Notes: a model not told the origin generated them from the letters alone. 64,000 nt of DNA from Pedobacter suwonensis (GCF_900111825.1 NZ_FOJM01000017.1:62001-126000); one strand, 5' to 3'; counted from the first letter of the stretch, positions 1 through 8,948 are shown. Translations and numbers: made by a program.

Positions 1-260
1 GCTTTCCTGGACTGGTATCTGATCAAAAAATTGTTGAAAGAATCGAAGCTTATGGATTAATACCTGTTGGAAGCGATGCCTGGTTAGCCAAAGGACAACA
101 ACCTAACGCCGGCAGCATTGTACTGATCCATGGCAATGGCAATGAAGAAATTGGAGTGAAAGATTTTATCCAGTTGCTAAAAACGAAACAGGCTGATGTA
201 AAGAATAAACAGTGGTTGCTTTTCGATTTAAGGCAGGGTTTGGAGAAAGAATTTGAATAA
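1..260 (+). CDS. 3' end of an unidentified gene (5' truncated by the window)
   Basis: An open frame enters from the left edge (codons in phase from position 3) and stops with TAA at 258-260, giving the last 85 residues of a protein. The sequence contains GLIPVGSDAWLAKG and then GSIVLIHGNGNEEIG, and ends LRQGLEKEFE. The order of elements (a 'xxYGLIPVGS' segment, then a hydrophobic strand, then a helix) vaguely recalls the small C-terminal domain of fold type I PLP enzymes or MocR regulators, but no diagnostic residue is present and I do not assign a function. Codon use looks like that of the neighbours. Confidence 0.55.
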   Translation, partial: FPGLVSDQKIVERIEAYGLIPVGSDAWLAKGQQPNAGSIVLIHGNGNEEIGVKDFIQLLKTKQADVKNKQWLLFDLRQGLEKEFE

Positions 261-386
261 TCTATCACGTTTTTTAACCGCAGAGAACACAGAGAAAAAG
301 TCACAAAGAACACAAAGCCAGGTGCAGATCTTTTGAATCAACCTTGGCGCATCTTTGCGGAAAACTTTGCGTTCTTTGCGGTAAAG

Positions 387-722
387 CTACTTCTTAATTG
401 TCAATAACTTTATTTCCTTGGCTTTAAAGCGGTTGCTTACAATCTCGCCAGTCACTTCTGCTTTATTTACGGCATTGCAGAAACCATGTTCACCATGGGC
501 GTCACCAAAATCATCAATTCCTTTTCCATCCACAAAATAAGGTTTGCCATCAATTTTAACCGCCAGTTCACAGTCTTTACCTTTCATTTTAAACTGACAT
601 TCGCCACAGGCAATATCAACCACCTGTTTAGTAATTACTTTTGCTGTTTTTTGAGGACTGGTTTGCGCATTCGCAGCAACTGAAAATACACCAAGTATCA
701 GCGCAAATATTAACTTTTTCAT
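387..722 (-). CDS. Small secreted Cys-containing protein, DUF6370-like
   Basis: 111 residues. Residues 1-19 form a typical Sec signal peptide (MKKLIFALILGVFSVAANA), so the product is periplasmic or outer-surface. The mature part carries a conserved-looking VVDIACGECQFKMKGKDC segment with three cysteines close together and a fourth in HGFCNAV, next to several His residues (AHGEHGF). The pattern resembles the Bacteroidota family annotated as DUF6370; that family name is from memory and its function is unknown to me. The Cys/His content would suit metal binding or disulfides, but that is inference. The gene stands alone, downstream of ahcY on the same strand and separated from it by a terminator. 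Confidence 0.75.
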   Translation of the reverse strand: MKKLIFALILGVFSVAANAQTSPQKTAKVITKQVVDIACGECQFKMKGKDCELAVKIDGKPYFVDGKGIDDFGDAHGEHGFCNAVNKAEVTGEIVSNRFKAKEIKLLTIKK

Positions 723-775
723 CGCTATTATTTTTTCAAATGTAAGTTTTCAGTAGCAAAAGAATCACAGCCCGC

Positions 776-905
776 TGTAAAATAAACCTGATAGAACGGA
801 AAGACCGAAGTGAAGCATGAGTGAGGACTTGAAGGGATAGCAGGACTATTGCCTCCGAAGAGCATTGAACGTACGTTTTCAAAAAACTACAGGGATACCC
901 CGCCT
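776..905. repeat. Dispersed intergenic repeat, copy 1
   Basis: The stretch from about 776 to 830 read on the minus strand (GTCCTCACTCATGCTTC ... CTATCAGGTTTA) matches about 7794-7846 read on the plus strand (GTCCTCACCCTCATGCTTC ... CTATCAGGTTTA). It lies in the gap between ahcY and the DUF6370-like gene. The open frame that crosses it on the minus strand (736-960) has no homology that I recognise and is best read as repeat DNA. Confidence 0.45.
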
Positions 906-931
906 TACAGGCACCCCTCTGGGAGAGGGAA

Positions 932-963
932 ATAAAAAAGGGACATGCAAATCTGCACATCCC
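932..963 (-). terminator. Rho-independent terminator of ahcY
   Basis: GGGACATGCA (940-949) and TGCACATCCC (954-963) form a 10-bp stem with two G-U pairs in RNA, followed on the minus strand by a run of six T. It sits about 50 bp downstream of the ahcY stop codon. Confidence 0.65.
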
Positions 964-1013
964 TATATATTATTTGTCTTATGTTAACTGCTAACTAAAA
1001 ACTGTAAACTGAA

Positions 1014-2330
1014 CTAGTACCTGTAAGTATCTGCTTTGAAAGGACCTTCAACCGGTACGCCGATATAATCAGCCTGGTGTTGATCTAAAACATCTAATTC
1101 TACACCGATTTTTTCTAAGTGTAAACGGGCAACTTTTTCATCTAAATGTTTAGGCAAAGTATATACTTTGTTTTCATACTTGTCAGTATTGGTCCAAAGT
1201 TCGATCTGCGCTAAAGTCTGGTTGGTAAAAGAATTACTCATTACAAAACTTGGGTGGCCAGTTGCACAACCTAAGTTAACCAAACGACCTTCGGCAAGAA
1301 CGATAACGTCTTTACCATCTATCGTATATTTATCAACCTGAGGTTTAATCTCTACTTTGGTATCGCCATAAGCGCCGTTTAACCAGGCCATATCGATCTC
1401 GTTATCGAAGTGACCAATGTTACAAACAATCGCTTTATCTTTTAACGCCCTGAAGTGTTGCTCGCGAACGATATCACAGTTACCAGTTGTAGTCACTACA
1501 ATATCAGCTTCTTTAATGGCATTAGCTAATTTTTTCACTTCATAACCTTCCATTGCAGCCTGTAAAGCACAGATTGGGTCAATTTCAGTTACAATAACAC
1601 GTACACCTTGTGAGCTTAATGATTCTGCAGAACCTTTACCCACATCACCATAACCACAAACCACGGCTACTTTACCAGCCATCATTACATCGGTAGCACG
1701 ACGGATCGCATCAACTAATGACTCACGGCATCCGTATTTGTTATCAAATTTAGATTTAGTAACTGAATCGTTTACGTTGATTGCAGGCAAGTGCAAGGTT
1801 CCGTTTTTCATTCTTTCGTACAAACGGTGAACACCAGTCGTCGTTTCTTCTGATAAACCTCTGATACCTGCAATTAGCTCAGGATATTTATCGAAAACCA
1901 TGTTGGTTAAATCGCCACCATCATCCAAAATCATGTTTAATGGTTGTTGATCAGGACCGAAGTGTAAAGTTTGCTCAATACACCAGTCGAATTCTTCTTC
2001 ATTTAACCCTTTCCAGGCATAAACCTGAATACCCGCAGCAGCAATTGCAGCCGCAGCATGATCTTGTGTAGAAAAAATATTGCAAGATGACCAGGTAACT
2101 TCAGCACCAAGGGCCACCAATGTTTCGATTAATACAGCCGTTTGTATGGTCATGTGCAGACAGCCTGCAATGCGCGCACCTTTTAACGGTTGTGATGGAC
2201 CGAATTCTTTACGCAAACTCATTAAACCTGGCATTTCTGCTTCGGCTAATTCGATTTCTTTACGGCCCCATTCTGCCAGTGAAATGTCCTTAACTTTGTA
2301 AGGAACGTATGTAGTCTCTACTGATGACAT
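1014..2330 (-). CDS. ahcY: Adenosylhomocysteinase (SAH hydrolase)
   Basis: 438 residues. It hydrolyses S-adenosylhomocysteine to adenosine and homocysteine, removing the product inhibitor of methyltransferases in the cytosolic activated-methyl cycle. Family marks are clear: the N-terminal substrate region with CLHMTIQTAVLIETL, the NVNDSVTKSKFDN segment with the active-site Lys/Asp, the Rossmann NAD motif GYGDVGKGSAESL, CNIGHFDNEID, and the conserved C-terminal ending PFKADTYRY. The length is that of the full family. It is a single-gene unit with its own promoter (2355-2386) and terminator (932-963). Nothing is missing or broken. Confidence 0.98.
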   Translation of the reverse strand: MSSVETTYVPYKVKDISLAEWGRKEIELAEAEMPGLMSLRKEFGPSQPLKGARIAGCLHMTIQTAVLIETLVALGAEVTWSSCNIFSTQDHAAAAIAAAGIQVYAWKGLNEEEFDWCIEQTLHFGPDQQPLNMILDDGGDLTNMVFDKYPELIAGIRGLSEETTTGVHRLYERMKNGTLHLPAINVNDSVTKSKFDNKYGCRESLVDAIRRATDVMMAGKVAVVCGYGDVGKGSAESLSSQGVRVIVTEIDPICALQAAMEGYEVKKLANAIKEADIVVTTTGNCDIVREQHFRALKDKAIVCNIGHFDNEIDMAWLNGAYGDTKVEIKPQVDKYTIDGKDVIVLAEGRLVNLGCATGHPSFVMSNSFTNQTLAQIELWTNTDKYENKVYTLPKHLDEKVARLHLEKIGVELDVLDQHQADYIGVPVEGPFKADTYRY

Positions 2331-2354
2331 AATTATTTGTTTTTAAATGTGATG

Positions 2355-2386
2355 CAAAGTTACGGCATCCCTTTGTGAAAGCCAAA
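2355..2386 (-). promoter_or_regulatory. Bacteroidota-type promoter of ahcY
   Basis: On the minus strand, TTTG (2383-2386, -33 element) and TAACTTTG (2355-2362, -7 element) are separated by 20 bp and match the Bacteroidota consensus TTTG/TAnnTTTG. The predicted RNA start lies about 20 bases before the ATG. Confidence 0.6.
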
Positions 2387-2501
2387 TAATTAAGAAGTGG
2401 GTGAGTTAGAGGATTGTAAAATAGTAATGTAATTTTTTATCCCTAAGTTCAAAGCTTTTTTGTTTTTTGGAAAGCAAGTTCAGTGGTTCGTAGGTCCGCT
2501 T

Positions 2502-2555
2502 CGGTCCTGCCATACATTATAGCTCCGATGAAGAATCGGAGGCTGCCATTCCTGT
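2502..2555. repeat. 54-bp repeat A, upstream of the lipoprotein gene at 2744
   Basis: This 54-bp stretch is nearly identical to 3269-3321. It contains a 7-bp hairpin, CTCCGAT (2523-2529) with ATCGGAG (2535-2541). The rest of the 413-bp gap between ahcY and the next gene holds the ahcY promoter and otherwise shows no structure. Confidence 0.7.
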
Positions 2556-2743
2556 CAGGTTTATATTACATAAAAAAACTGTGCGCTGTTTGTAAAGCCT
2601 AGAAAAAACTAAAATAAAAATTGATTTACAGCTAATTATGACAAACGGCAATTTAAAAAAGTAAATATAGTAAGCTAAGTAACGGAAGAATCGATAATGA
2701 ATTCCTAAGTCAGCCTGGATTAGCCAATATTTTATGACTAATT

Positions 2744-3202
2744 TTGGAGGTGAAAAAAATATTAACGTCCCTCTTAATTGCAGTTTCACTATTCGGCTGC
2801 AAAAGAGACCCCTATGAATCAAGTTATGTAACTATAGCTTACGAAGTCCAGGTTGGGTACCTTGATGGACAAAACAATTGGGTAATACCTGCATCGCTTC
2901 CCGAAAATTACGAAGGTCAAGTAAGTTTTACTAAACCAGATGGATCAACTCAAACCAATAAAATTTCCGGAAGTACTATTAGTTCTGGCGTACAGCTTGA
3001 TTTTGACAAAAATGGGCCAGTTAAAGATTTAAACCTTACCTGGTCTTCTAATTTTACTAATTCGAGGCTCAGATTTAATTGCCTGATAAGGAGGGCTTTC
3101 TCAGTTGGTAAAATTACGACAGGACACCTTGCCTCAGCCAAGAATTCGCCTGGTGGTTCTTTGCATACCACTATTGATGCAAAACCACTTAAAAATCGGT
3201 GA
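2744..3202 (+). CDS. Small lipoprotein, unknown function, possibly altered C-terminus
   Basis: No ATG opens this frame. TTG at 2744 or GTG at 2750 are possible starts; GTG gives the natural lipoprotein start MKKILTSLLIAVSLFGCKRD, with the lipobox LFGC, so the protein is likely lipid-anchored. Residues 25-105 look like a normal secreted beta-rich domain (TIAYEVQVGYLDG..., VSFTKPDGSTQTN). From about residue 106 (SRLRFNCLIRRAFSVGKITT) the composition turns basic and unusual, which would fit a frameshift or replaced 3' end. The gene is bracketed by two near-identical 54-bp repeats, suggesting an accessory insertion. I do not recognise the family. Confidence 0.5.
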   Translation: MEVKKILTSLLIAVSLFGCKRDPYESSYVTIAYEVQVGYLDGQNNWVIPASLPENYEGQVSFTKPDGSTQTNKISGSTISSGVQLDFDKNGPVKDLNLTWSSNFTNSRLRFNCLIRRAFSVGKITTGHLASAKNSPGGSLHTTIDAKPLKNR

Positions 3203-3268
3203 AACATATATTATTGGTTAGATAAAATTTATTTGAAAAGCAAAATCGGCAGTTCTCAGGTCAGGTTC

Positions 3269-3321
3269 CGTCCTGCCATACACTACAGCTCCGATGAAGA
3301 ATCGGAGGCTGCCGTTCCTGT
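3269..3321. repeat. 54-bp repeat B, downstream of the lipoprotein gene
   Basis: Direct copy of 2502-2555 in the same orientation, with the same internal hairpin (CTCCGAT/ATCGGAG). The two copies are 767 bp apart and enclose the lipoprotein frame. Confidence 0.7.
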
Positions 3322-3420
3322 TTTAGATTAATTAGACCCCTGACTTCTTTCAAAATATCAAAATAAAACTTTGATATCCAGCTAATTATTTCTTAAATTG
3401 TTATAACCAAATTAACAGTT

Positions 3421-3849
3421 ATGAAAAGCGTAAAACAATTACTGGACACCAAACAGTCCATCATTATTTCTGTAACCGAAAACATTTCTGTTCTGGATGC
3501 CTTAAAAGTAATGACAGAAAAAAATATCAGTGCCGTATTGGTGATGGAAGACGAACAACTTAGTGGCATTTTTACTGAACGCGATTATGCCCGCAAAATC
3601 ATTCTGCAAGGGAAATCATCAAGAGATACGCTCATTAAAGAAGTAATGACCGCTAACCCTATTACCATCAGGTTGAGCGATAGTATTGATCATTGCATGG
3701 AACTGATGACGGATAAACACATCCGCCATTTGCCAATTGTGGAAAATGGCGAAGTAAAAGGTATGGTATCCATCGGTGATGTGGTAAAATTTATTATTGC
3801 AGATCAAAAACAGACCATTTCGCAACTGGAAAGTTATATTAGCGGGTAA
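3421..3849 (+). CDS. CBS-domain pair protein
   Basis: 142 residues that consist only of two tandem CBS motifs (about 9-65 and 75-135): VLDALKVMTEKNISAVLVM...GIFTERDYARKI, then VMTANPITIRLSDSIDHCMELM...RHLPIVENGEVKGMVSIGDVVK. Such stand-alone pairs are cytosolic and bind adenine nucleotides or similar ligands to sense energy state; the partner is not known. There is no fused effector domain and no clear operon: the next gene is convergent. The function beyond ligand binding cannot be inferred. Confidence 0.9.
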   Translation: MKSVKQLLDTKQSIIISVTENISVLDALKVMTEKNISAVLVMEDEQLSGIFTERDYARKIILQGKSSRDTLIKEVMTANPITIRLSDSIDHCMELMTDKHIRHLPIVENGEVKGMVSIGDVVKFIIADQKQTISQLESYISG

Positions 3850-4000
3850 TGGTTATATGAGTATATATTGCCCATGACAGTTAGCGTAAAGATTTCTCCA
3901 CTTCGGCGCAAATGACGAATTGTCTCACATGAACTATATATATAAATCTTTACAATCTCTTAATCTGTGTAATCATCCGCGAAGCGAATCTAGCAAATCA

Positions 4001-5449
4001 TTACTTCCATCTCCATTCACCAGCAATAGTTAAAGGTTCTTTTAAATTCTGAGATTCCAGAAAAGCCCTCAACTCCTCTTCGCCCTGAACATCTACCGGG
4101 ATTTTCGGTGTATTGGCTAAAGCATAAGTCAACATGGCACTATACCGTACCGTATTTTTGAGCTCCTGCTCATCAACCAGTTTGAAACTATCGCCATCTG
4201 AATGGTAAAAAGGTCCTGAGTTATTGGGCAGTTTACCACCAAAACCACCACCTGTAGGAATACCTTCCAGCATAAATGGCTGATGATCGCTGTGCAAACC
4301 TGCGCCTGCATTAAACAGGTTTTTAAATCCGGTATCAATTTTTACGATATCAGCTCCCCAGGCCGTAAATAATTCTTTCATTTCATCTCGTGAAGTAGAA
4401 AAACCTTTAGGGTCGTTGGTCATGTCATAGTTGAGCATAAACTTTACCTGGTTCAAGGTTTTGTCTTTCTTAGCCTGATCGATGTATGCTTTAGAGCCTA
4501 ACAAACCTTGCTCCTCGCCCATAAACAATACAAACTCTACCGTACGTTTGGTTTTTAGATTTAGCTTTTTAAAAGTCCGGGCCATATCCATAATGGCGAA
4601 AGATCCTATTCCATTGTCGATGGCACCAGTTGCCAAATCCCAGCTATCCAAATGTCCGCCAACTACAATTTTATCTTTAGGCAATGCTGTTCCTTTAAAA
4701 GTAGCGATTACGTTTCTTGCTTTGATCAAACCCGAGAAATTCGTCATAGCGATGTGCGCAATCTGTGTTTGCGATTTAATTTTATCTTTCAAAGCCATTC
4801 CATCTTCCAAACCGATACAAACGGCAGGTATTGGAATCAATTTACCCGTTACGGAAGCCGTTCCGGTTAAAAGCACGCCATCTTTTACGGTATTGATAAT
4901 GATTACCCCAATGGCGCCATACTTGGTAGCGATAGCAGTTTTTTCTGAACGGTGCAATGATTTGGTTCCTGCTGCTGAGCCTGGCAATACCCCCAGATAA
5001 ATCAGTGCAATTTTACCTTTAAACTTTTCAGGATTTGCCTGGTAATCTGCCTCCAAGCCATTACCTGCATCAACAATTTCACCTGTAACATCAGCACTTA
5101 CCGGCGAATGTGCGAGCGTAACAGCCTTTATTTTGGTAAAGCTATTTTTATCATTACCGATTTCTACACTGATTGTTTTTCTTGCCCAGCTTTCGACTTC
5201 AAAAGGCTGAAATTTAACCTCACAACCATATGTTTTTAATAAGTCGAAGGCATATTGCTCTGCCTTTGCTCCATTTTCCGAACCTGTTAAACGGTGACCG
5301 ATTGTCTCGGTTTCATATTTAAGGGTTTGATAAGCTTTTGAGTTTTGCTGTACATCAGCATTGATTTTGGCAAAAACAGCTCCGAATTGATCTTGCGCAT
5401 TAGCGAATAACGCGGTACACAGAAGAGCAGTAGAGAAAAGGTATTTCAT
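4001..5449 (-). CDS. Secreted M28 family metallopeptidase (PA domain)
   Basis: 482 residues. Signal peptide at 1-18 (ends LFANAQD). A PA insert follows (about 115-235, including GEIVDAGNGLEADYQ and ALIYLGVLPGS). The M28 zinc core follows: VVGGHLDSWD (His and Asp ligands), GAIDNGIGSFA (bridging Asp), FMGEEQGLLGS (catalytic Glu and Glu ligand), YDMTNDP (Asp ligand) and LHSDHQPF (final His ligand). The layout resembles the carboxypeptidase Q/plasma glutamate carboxypeptidase branch, so it probably trims peptides in the periplasm or outside the cell. All di-zinc ligands are present. It is a single gene; downstream it converges with the CBS gene. Confidence 0.92.
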   Translation of the reverse strand: MKYLFSTALLCTALFANAQDQFGAVFAKINADVQQNSKAYQTLKYETETIGHRLTGSENGAKAEQYAFDLLKTYGCEVKFQPFEVESWARKTISVEIGNDKNSFTKIKAVTLAHSPVSADVTGEIVDAGNGLEADYQANPEKFKGKIALIYLGVLPGSAAGTKSLHRSEKTAIATKYGAIGVIIINTVKDGVLLTGTASVTGKLIPIPAVCIGLEDGMALKDKIKSQTQIAHIAMTNFSGLIKARNVIATFKGTALPKDKIVVGGHLDSWDLATGAIDNGIGSFAIMDMARTFKKLNLKTKRTVEFVLFMGEEQGLLGSKAYIDQAKKDKTLNQVKFMLNYDMTNDPKGFSTSRDEMKELFTAWGADIVKIDTGFKNLFNAGAGLHSDHQPFMLEGIPTGGGFGGKLPNNSGPFYHSDGDSFKLVDEQELKNTVRYSAMLTYALANTPKIPVDVQGEEELRAFLESQNLKEPLTIAGEWRWK

Positions 5450-5532
5450 TAGGTTTAGTTATATCTGCTGAAAGTACAAATTTTCAATAGAGATTACCAG
5501 CTGTAACGTTTATTTTGCTTTTCTCGCATACT

Positions 5533-5616
5533 CGTCATTTCGAGCGGAGTGCAACGCAGTCGAGAAATCTGTCTCGATAGATCTCTCCATTTCGCTGCGC
5601 TACAGTCGAGATGACG
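5533..5616. repeat. GTCAT...ATGAC intergenic palindromic repeat
   Basis: 84-bp element bounded by CGTCAT (5533-5538) and ATGACG (5611-5616). The interior arms TTTCGAGCGGAG and TACAGTCGAGA are only partly complementary, with the half-site TCGAGAAATCTG in the middle. It lies in the 186-bp gap between terC and the M28 gene. The same end motif recurs at 9079, 18460, 22607 and 30918. Confidence 0.6.
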
Positions 5617-5635
5617 TATTTATTGATTGGAAAAA

Positions 5636-6694
5636 TTAATTTTTAATATGATTCACTTTCTTCGGAAATGCCAACGAAGCGACAATACTGATCACGAGGA
5701 TACTTAAGATCACAATAAGCGAATGCTCGGTGGTAAAACCCCATTTTTCGAGATAGGTATGCCCCAACATTTTCACGCCGATAAAAGCCAGTAAAAAAGC
5801 TAGACCAGTTTTTAAGTAATGGAATTTATGAATAATATTCACCAATAAAAAGAACATAGACCTTAAGCCCATGATGGCAAAAATATTAGAGAAAAATACA
5901 ATATAGGGGTCTTTGGTTACCGCAAAAATAGCTGGGATAGAATCCACCGCAAATAAAAGATCAGTGAACTCGACAATCAATAACACCAGAAACAATGGCG
6001 TAACCATTCTTTTATGATTGATCTTAACAAAGAAGTTTTTACCCTCATATTTTGGATGAATGGAAAATATCTTTGAAGCCCATTTTACTACAGGATGGTT
6101 TTCGGGATCAATTTTATCATCTTCTTCTTTGCTGAAAAACATTTTCACCCCGGTAAATACCAAAAAGGCCCCAAAAACATACAGGATCCATGCAAATTTG
6201 GTAATTAATGCCGCCCCGACAAAAATGAAGATAAAGCGCATAATAATAGCGCCCAATATCCCCCAGAACAATACTCTGTGATAATATTTTTCCTCAACCG
6301 CAAATGCCGAGAAGATGAGGACGATTACAAAGATATTATCTACCGAAAGGGCGTATTCAATAACATAACCCGTTAAAAATTCGAGCCCAAGATTTTGCTT
6401 GTAAATTGCTAAACTGGCATCAAAATCATCAGGGATTAATTTAATATGGTGTTGGTGCAACGTTACAATTTCCTGCAGATGTGCAAAGTCCTTTATTCCA
6501 TGCAACTGATGCCCCTCAACCAGCAGGATAAAATAAAACCCTATGGCCAGGGCCACCATAATCACGCTCATGATCCCTGCCTGTTTTAAGCTTACTACAT
6601 GATCTTTCCTGCTGAATAAACCCAGGTCTAGAGCCAGAATCAATACAATAAAAAGTAGAAAACCTAAGCTAAAAAGTAATTCGTTACCCATCAT
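5636..6694 (-). CDS. TerC/Alx family integral membrane protein
   Basis: 352 residues with about nine predicted membrane helices. The family signature is visible: LILALDLGLFSRKDH near the N-terminus, GYVIEYALSVDNIFV (the acidic, metal-binding-like motif of TerC) and a second copy-like VEFTDLLFAVDSIPAI, plus FSNIFAIMGLRSMFF. TerC/Alx proteins are linked to manganese and other metal-ion export and to tellurite tolerance in some bacteria; which ion applies here is not shown by sequence. An insert of about 30 residues (FAHLQEIVTLHQHHIKLIP) rich in His lies after helix 2. The start overlaps the polyprenyl synthase stop by 4 bp, so the two are co-translated. Confidence 0.92.
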   Translation of the reverse strand: MMGNELLFSLGFLLFIVLILALDLGLFSRKDHVVSLKQAGIMSVIMVALAIGFYFILLVEGHQLHGIKDFAHLQEIVTLHQHHIKLIPDDFDASLAIYKQNLGLEFLTGYVIEYALSVDNIFVIVLIFSAFAVEEKYYHRVLFWGILGAIIMRFIFIFVGAALITKFAWILYVFGAFLVFTGVKMFFSKEEDDKIDPENHPVVKWASKIFSIHPKYEGKNFFVKINHKRMVTPLFLVLLIVEFTDLLFAVDSIPAIFAVTKDPYIVFFSNIFAIMGLRSMFFLLVNIIHKFHYLKTGLAFLLAFIGVKMLGHTYLEKWGFTTEHSLIVILSILVISIVASLAFPKKVNHIKN

Positions 6695-7662
6695 TTTTTA
6701 CGTTCAGTGGTATAGAGTACAAGTTGTTCTAAACCCGTTCTGGCTTCGCCTGCATCAAAACCGTGCAGTAGCTCAAATGCTTCATTTTGGTAATCCAACA
6801 TTTTTTGGTTTGCATAATAAACGCCCTTATGGTTGTTTACGAAATCAATAATCTGCTGTATTTTAACCGGATCGTCCTGATGATTTTTCACCAGGTTGAT
6901 CATTTTTTTACGTTCTGCTTTCTCCGCCTTGTTTAAGGCATAAATCAGAGGTAGCGTTACTTTCTTCTCTTTAATATCAATTCCCAATGGTTTTCCCACG
7001 TCATCGGTCCCAAAATCGAAAGTATCATCTTTAATCTGAAAGGCAATACCAACTTTTTCGCCGAACAGGCGCATTTTTTCTATCGTTTCATCATCAGCAC
7101 CTGCCGAAGCTGCCCCAGCAGCACAACAGGAAGCAATCAGAGAAGCGGTTTTCTGGCGGATCACATCAAAATATAAATCTTCCGATATGTCCATTCTCCG
7201 TACCTTTTCCACCTGCAACAACTCACCCTCACTCATCTGTTTTACCGCTTCTGATACAATCTGTAACAAACGGTGCTCATTATTGTTTACCGAGAGCAAT
7301 AATCCTTTAGCCAGCAGGTAATCGCCAACTAAAACGGCAATTTTATTTTTCCATAAAGCATTAATAGAGAAAAAGCCGCGACGCTCATAAGCATTATCCA
7401 CTACATCATCATGCACTAAAGTGGCGGTATGTAAAAGCTCAACCAAAGCCGCCCCACGGTGGGTCGAATCTGTAATTCCACCGCATAATTTAGCCGCAAA
7501 AAACACGAACATAGGCCGCATTTGTTTGCCTTTTTGTTTTACAATATAATGGGTAATCCTATCCAGCAACGGTGCGTCGCTATGCATCGATTCCTTAAAG
7601 GTTTTTTCAAACGCTTTTATATCAGCAGCTATAGGTGTTTTTATCTGTTCGATCCCCGGCAT
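6691..7662 (-). CDS. Trans-polyprenyl diphosphate synthase (octaprenyl type)
   Basis: Elongates farnesyl/geranylgeranyl diphosphate with isopentenyl diphosphate to make the side chain of menaquinone. Both aspartate-rich motifs are present: LVHDDVVD and DDTFDFGTDD, with KGKQMRPMF and the GDYLLAKG helix between. I chose ATG 7662 (MPGIEQIKTP, 323 residues). The frame is open to a TTG at 7686, but that TTG falls inside a TAAGTTTG -7-like element (7684-7691), so the longer form is unlikely. The gene overlaps the downstream TerC gene by 4 bp (ATGA), an unusual but clear two-gene operon. Confidence 0.92.
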   Translation of the reverse strand: MPGIEQIKTPIAADIKAFEKTFKESMHSDAPLLDRITHYIVKQKGKQMRPMFVFFAAKLCGGITDSTHRGAALVELLHTATLVHDDVVDNAYERRGFFSINALWKNKIAVLVGDYLLAKGLLLSVNNNEHRLLQIVSEAVKQMSEGELLQVEKVRRMDISEDLYFDVIRQKTASLIASCCAAGAASAGADDETIEKMRLFGEKVGIAFQIKDDTFDFGTDDVGKPLGIDIKEKKVTLPLIYALNKAEKAERKKMINLVKNHQDDPVKIQQIIDFVNNHKGVYYANQKMLDYQNEAFELLHGFDAGEARTGLEQLVLYTTERKK

Positions 7663-7740
7663 TAAGTCGAAAAATTTTGATTGCAAACTTAAGCTAATTT
7701 CCCATAAAAAGGTAATCTATAGTCTTATTATTAAGGATTT

Positions 7741-7890
7741 GGAAAGCCACGGACAGCGATATTTAACATCTTCACCCCTGCTATTGCCTATAGTCCTCAC
7801 CCTCATGCTTCGGGCTGCGGGCTATTTGGCGCTATCAGGTTTATATCGAAAGGGCTGTACCAGTAAGATTCCCCTCATGGCGCATAATAA
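7741..7890. repeat. Dispersed intergenic repeat, copy 2
   Basis: About 7794-7846 matches the element at 776-830 in inverted orientation (shared ends GTCCTCAC and CTATCAGGTTTA), with a divergent middle. It fills most of the 293-bp gap between the divergent polyprenyl synthase and hydrolase genes. Confidence 0.45.
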
Positions 7891-7955
7891 ATCTTCGAAA
7901 TATTAGCATTATTTAATTTCAAGCTTTACATTTAAACCCGTTTAAGCTGGCATCA

Positions 7956-8948
7956 ATGAAAAAACGCTACAAAATTATACTTGGCCTATCTGTACTTGTT
8001 GTTGCGACCTACTTATTAGGCCCGAAGCCCAAAAAGCCATTATTTAGCAAAGCGTTGACTAAAGTACCCGATCTTGGTGATCTGGATAACTACATCGCCA
8101 GCGTAGAATCCATGCATAAGATAAAACCAGGTAATGAAGCCGAAATTGTTTGGGCCGATATGCACCACCAGCAAACTGAATATGCCATTGTGTATTTACA
8201 TGGTTTTTCAGCCTCAAAAACAGAAGGCAATCCGGTACATTTAAACTTGGCTAAAGCGCTCCATGCTAATTTATACCTTGCCCGCCTGTCCGACCATGGC
8301 ATTGATACTTTGGCGCCCATGCAATATTTTACCGCAGACCGTCTTTGGAAAACCAGCAAACAGGCCTATGCCATAGGTAAAAAACTGGGCAAAAAGGTCA
8401 TTCTAGTGGGTACTTCTACCGGTGGAACGGTGGCTTTAAAACTAGCAGCGACTTATCCTGAAATTTACAGCCTGATTTTAATGTCGCCAAATGTGGCCAT
8501 CAATGATAAAAACGCCTGGCTTTTGAATAATCCGTGGGGTTTGCAAATTGCCAGACGGGTTGTTGGTGCTGATGAACGTAAAGTAGACGACCGCACCGAC
8601 GAATACAAAAAGTACTGGTACACCAATTACCGGCTCGAATCGTTAGTGGAACTGGAAGAATTTATTGAACGCAGTATGGTAAAAAAAACTTTCCAGAAAG
8701 TAAAGCAACCTGTTTTAATGCTTTATTATTATAAAAATGAACTCGAACAGGATCCTGTTGTTCGCGTAGATGCCATGCTGAAAATGTTTGATGAACTGGG
8801 TACACCAGACCATTTAAAAATAAAAGTAGCTATACCTAATGCTGGTAATCACGTAATGGGATCTTATATTACTTCGAAAGATTTGCCAGGCGTGCAAAAG
8901 GCAGTTGAAAGTTTTGTAGAGCGTACGCTGAAGGTCTCCGTTCAGTAA
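7956..8948 (+). CDS. Membrane-anchored alpha/beta hydrolase
   Basis: 330 residues. An N-terminal hydrophobic segment (residues 5-22, YKIILGLSVLVVATYLLG) serves as a membrane anchor or uncleaved signal. An alpha/beta-hydrolase core follows: oxyanion region VYLHGFSASKTEGNP, nucleophile elbow VGTSTGGTVA (Ser in GTSTG), and the catalytic His in NAGNHVMGSY; the acid is probably an Asp in ELEQDPVVRVDAM. It belongs to the broad lipase/esterase superfamily; the substrate cannot be told. The gene stands alone, with repeat DNA on both sides. Confidence 0.88.
   Translation: MKKRYKIILGLSVLVVATYLLGPKPKKPLFSKALTKVPDLGDLDNYIASVESMHKIKPGNEAEIVWADMHHQQTEYAIVYLHGFSASKTEGNPVHLNLAKALHANLYLARLSDHGIDTLAPMQYFTADRLWKTSKQAYAIGKKLGKKVILVGTSTGGTVALKLAATYPEIYSLILMSPNVAINDKNAWLLNNPWGLQIARRVVGADERKVDDRTDEYKKYWYTNYRLESLVELEEFIERSMVKKTFQKVKQPVLMLYYYKNELEQDPVVRVDAMLKMFDELGTPDHLKIKVAIPNAGNHVMGSYITSKDLPGVQKAVESFVERTLKVSVQ

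Noticed and set aside
736..960. Minus-strand open frame of 74 codons after ahcY
   Set aside because: It covers a dispersed repeat and the ahcY terminator, has no recognisable family or signal, and odd composition.
2331..2400. SAH riboswitch upstream of ahcY
   Set aside because: The predicted leader is only about 20 bases and no hairpin lies upstream of the start codon.
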